From: Nautilus pompilius
Taxonomy: Eukaryota; Mollusca; Cephalopoda; Nautilida; Nautilidae
DNA: 64,000 nucleotides
Reading direction: 5' to 3'
Assembly: GCA_018389105.1 (NCBI GenBank)
Contig: JACATO010002450.1
Coordinates: forward strand, 814,501 to 878,500
Positions 61,401 to 64,000 of this stretch are shown here, in pieces. The notes beneath the pieces are model-generated. The model searched no databases, had not been told where the DNA came from, and saw nothing but the letters and a program-made list of their open reading frames with translations. How positions within the stretch are numbered: the stretch's first letter is position 1; each line of letters opens with the position of its first letter. Position numbers and translations under genes: made by a program.

Positions 61401-63426
61401 AATTGAACCACATTTGGTGTTCCCCTATAAAAACTTCATTTGTGAAAATCTAGCAACAGCTTTGTTACAGTGGAGTTAAAATACCTTCAGAGACCATGTT
61501 ATTTAAAAAGAAAAATATAACAACCAATTTCCTTCTGTTTTACTTTGCTCTAACTGAGATACTCATTTTATTTTATTTCTTTACTTTTAAACATTAAAAA
61601 AAAAAGAAATTAACTAAACTAAATATTGGAATTCTATAGCAAAACAAACTACAGATCCCTGAACTTTGAATACAATTTTTTAAAAAAGTGAATTTGTCCA
61701 TGACTTACATGTCCATCTTTCAACAATGGCACATTGAGGGCTCCAAGGCAAGAAAACTCATTTTCCAAGAAAGTATGACAAAAAGCAATAACGGATAACT
61801 GAGTCCTAATAAATGGCCCCTTGTAAACGTGTTCTCAGAAAATTAATGTAATTGGGTTCTTTCTGATAATCTTATGATTTTTAAGATCTGTGGTTCTATA
61901 ATCTGCTATCTAATGGATTTCTGTTGTAAAAATATATTAAAAATTTTTAAAAATTATATTTTATACAATTTAAATTGTTTAATTGTAATCTCTCTAGGTT
62001 TTCAGAGATAAAATTGTGCTATTCTTGATACATGTTAAAAGCTGAACAGTGTTTGCTAACCTATTTTTTTCAGCCCTTAAACCACACGTTTAATATTGCT
62101 GAAACAATGGTGCACAAAGAAAGAAGCATTTCTTAAGGAGCAAGGACCTACAGGCAGACTTTTATGATAAAGATAAATGGACTAATAGTTTCTTTGTACT
62201 TGAAGCCTTTTTTTTTTAAAAAGGTTGACATGAAAGATCAAAGCAAAACCTTTCTGCTTATAAACAGAAACATAATGATGATAATAAAAAATACACAGAT
62301 CTAAAATAGTACTAACTAACAGATTTCTGAAGAAAAAAAAAAATTTCAAATGAAATGTAATGCTTCATTTTTATGTAAGAATTAGCTCTAAGTTTCTTTT
62401 AAAGCTGTGCTTTCTTTTAGAAAAGGAAAAATAGTGATCTATATTTCTGCAAACAAATTATATGGTCACAGCTGTTGCAAGCATAATATCCTTGTCATGG
62501 TACGAGAGATCTCTATTGGAAAGATGTACAAAAAAAAAAATAAATGTATACCTTTTAGCTTATAGTATAAAACAAATAAAAGTATTCCTCTACAAAATCA
62601 AAAGGCATAAATGAGTCAACCTACAATTTTTAATTAGCTGTAATGACAAAACTATAAGAAAAATTCAAATAACTAATAAATATGCTCACTCATATCTCAT
62701 CCAAGCATTTTGTGTTAATGATTTTTTACAGCACAATAGTTTAATATTGAAACTTTTTTTTTTAACTTTCAGATGGCCACATAGGCATCTGAGGCTGCCA
62801 ATAATCTAAAAATCTTCCCACAAAGCAACGCTATAAACTTACAGCTATCTACCAGTAGAAATCAATAAGATGCCTGCCGGTCTTCAAAAGCAAATTAAGG
62901 GCTAATTCTTTTGCTGTTGTACTTTTGTTTGTATTTTTTACACACACATTCTTTCTAGCGCAGCGTCCTATTTTCTCTTCAAACGTTTTGCTTTATCCGC
63001 CATAAAGACTTAACAGCTAAACACTGGGAAGGGCCATTGACCATCAGGACCAAGTCACTAGTTTCTCTAGTGTTGCAGTGTGGTAAAGATTTCAGAATTA
63101 ATAGTAAATAAAATTCTTTTACATTAAAAAAAAAAACCCCACCATTTCCTAACTACCAAAAAAAAAATTAAACAAACCTAGCATTACGCTGATATTGATT
63201 ATGATTCATCAATCAGTATTGAATAGAACTAGAATATGAACGCACAGCAAGAAAGCGTTCGTATGGTGGAAGATTAAGTCAGTAAAATGTCTATTCTGAA
63301 AAGTCAAAAGTCAAGTTTTAAAAAAAGAAATTATTAGTCTTGTGAAACTTTTTCATTAATCTTTTAATCCAAGCTGAGTGTAAACAAACAAAAAAAAACT
63401 TTACTAACTACTGGTGGCGTTCAAAG
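61401..63426. other. A/T-rich stretch without a recognisable gene
   Basis: Nothing recognised. Confidence 0.5.
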
Positions 63427-63612
63427 CTATCTATTTGCACCTCCGTTAAGATAAAAGCACTCCCCCGGAGATTCTGGCAGCAACTCTGCAGCGAAATCTT
63501 CCAAACAATCTGACAAAACATGCCACAGCGCTAGTTCAGGTGGGCGCAGAATGAGCAAGAGGTTAGATGAGTGGAAACTCTTTCTTTTTTCTGAATTTAA
63601 AGAGAATGCCAT
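63427..63612 (-). other. Less A/T-rich island with a 61-codon open frame
   Basis: The minus-strand frame starts at ATG (63612) and includes RPPELALWHVLSDCLEDF and AAELLPESPGE, which looks more protein-like than its neighbours. No clear splice sites or family match. Could be a first exon or a promoter-proximal island; equally it may be chance. Confidence 0.2.
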
Positions 63613-64000
63613 TAACTGCAGCTATAACTTTTAGTATTGACTGTTTCACCAGATGACAAGCGTAAAAACCACTGCTTCTTCCTAATCTACACTATGCTGC
63701 TCCACTCATCCAACTGTATTTCACTACCAAACTAATATCACTAGTAAAACAAAAATGAAAATTTTAAGTAAAAATGAATGCATAAATGTGACCATTCATT
63801 AAATTCAAAACTGGCATAAATTCTTTAGAATCCCATGTTGTTTATGACAAGTTCTTTCTTTTTTTTTTTTTTATTTGGCCAGGCCAGGATAAACAATGTT
63901 TAAAATAAGTTCAATTTCTCATTCCTGAACAGAAGATATTTATCAATGTCAAACAATAATACATGCTTACAATGGAATTTTATTAGTATTATCTAAATTA
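63613..64000. other. Non-coding A/T-rich stretch
   Basis: Nothing recognised apart from a long T run near 63860. Confidence 0.5.

Overview
This window reads as nuclear DNA of a metazoan: strongly A/T-rich, almost no conventional coding sequence, many degenerate transposable elements, tRNA-derived SINE-like repeats, and simple repeats such as (TATG)n, (AC)n and (AAT)n. The mix (a K02A2.6-type Ty3/gypsy element, DD34D mariner, Tc1 with long inverted ends, ZBED-type and KIAA1586/ZNF862-type hAT elements, DUF4817-type miniature elements, tRNA-like SINEs) fits an invertebrate, most likely a mollusc and perhaps a cephalopod. The species is inferred, not shown. Nothing here is bacterial, and operon or ribosome-binding-site logic does not apply.

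Layout. 0.4-2.5 kb: hAT element with CAGGG ends and a broken transposase. 6.5-7.55 kb: mariner copy 1 (minus strand, internally deleted). 11.04-11.31 kb: a 276-bp MITE with ~75-bp inverted ends. 12.24-15.42 kb: Ty3/gypsy element with a 5' LTR, gag, protease, RNase H and integrase, lacking the reverse transcriptase core and the 3' LTR. 24.15-25.38 kb: mariner copy 2. 30.44-31.02 kb: a 574-bp element encoding a small intact protein made of the two ends of a DUF4817-type transposase. 32.90-33.01 kb: a well-bounded 111-bp exon on the minus strand, the best host-gene signal. 35.7-36.35 kb: a Tc1 relic. 38.53-40.15 kb: a nearly complete Tc1 element with four internal direct repeats. 43.72-46.74 kb and 56.30-59.20 kb: two hAT elements in the same orientation. 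47.66-48.20 kb: another miniature element. Short dispersed repeat families lie between them: three copies of a GGCAGGAAGCC repeat, two copies of an AACACAC-TGTAATGCAAAA repeat, and several SINE-like copies. The rest is A/T-rich DNA in which I see no gene, probably intron or intergenic.

The elements tell one story: successive insertion and decay in non-coding DNA. Several carry inactivating changes at key codons that can each be explained by loss of a CpG, while equivalent codons without a CpG are intact. The two ZBED-type hAT copies are diverged in their 3' part but nearly identical over ~1.8 kb of their 5' part, which looks like interlocus gene conversion. I did not find an undescribed functional system. 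The nearest candidates are the intact miniature DUF4817-type protein and the conversion tract.
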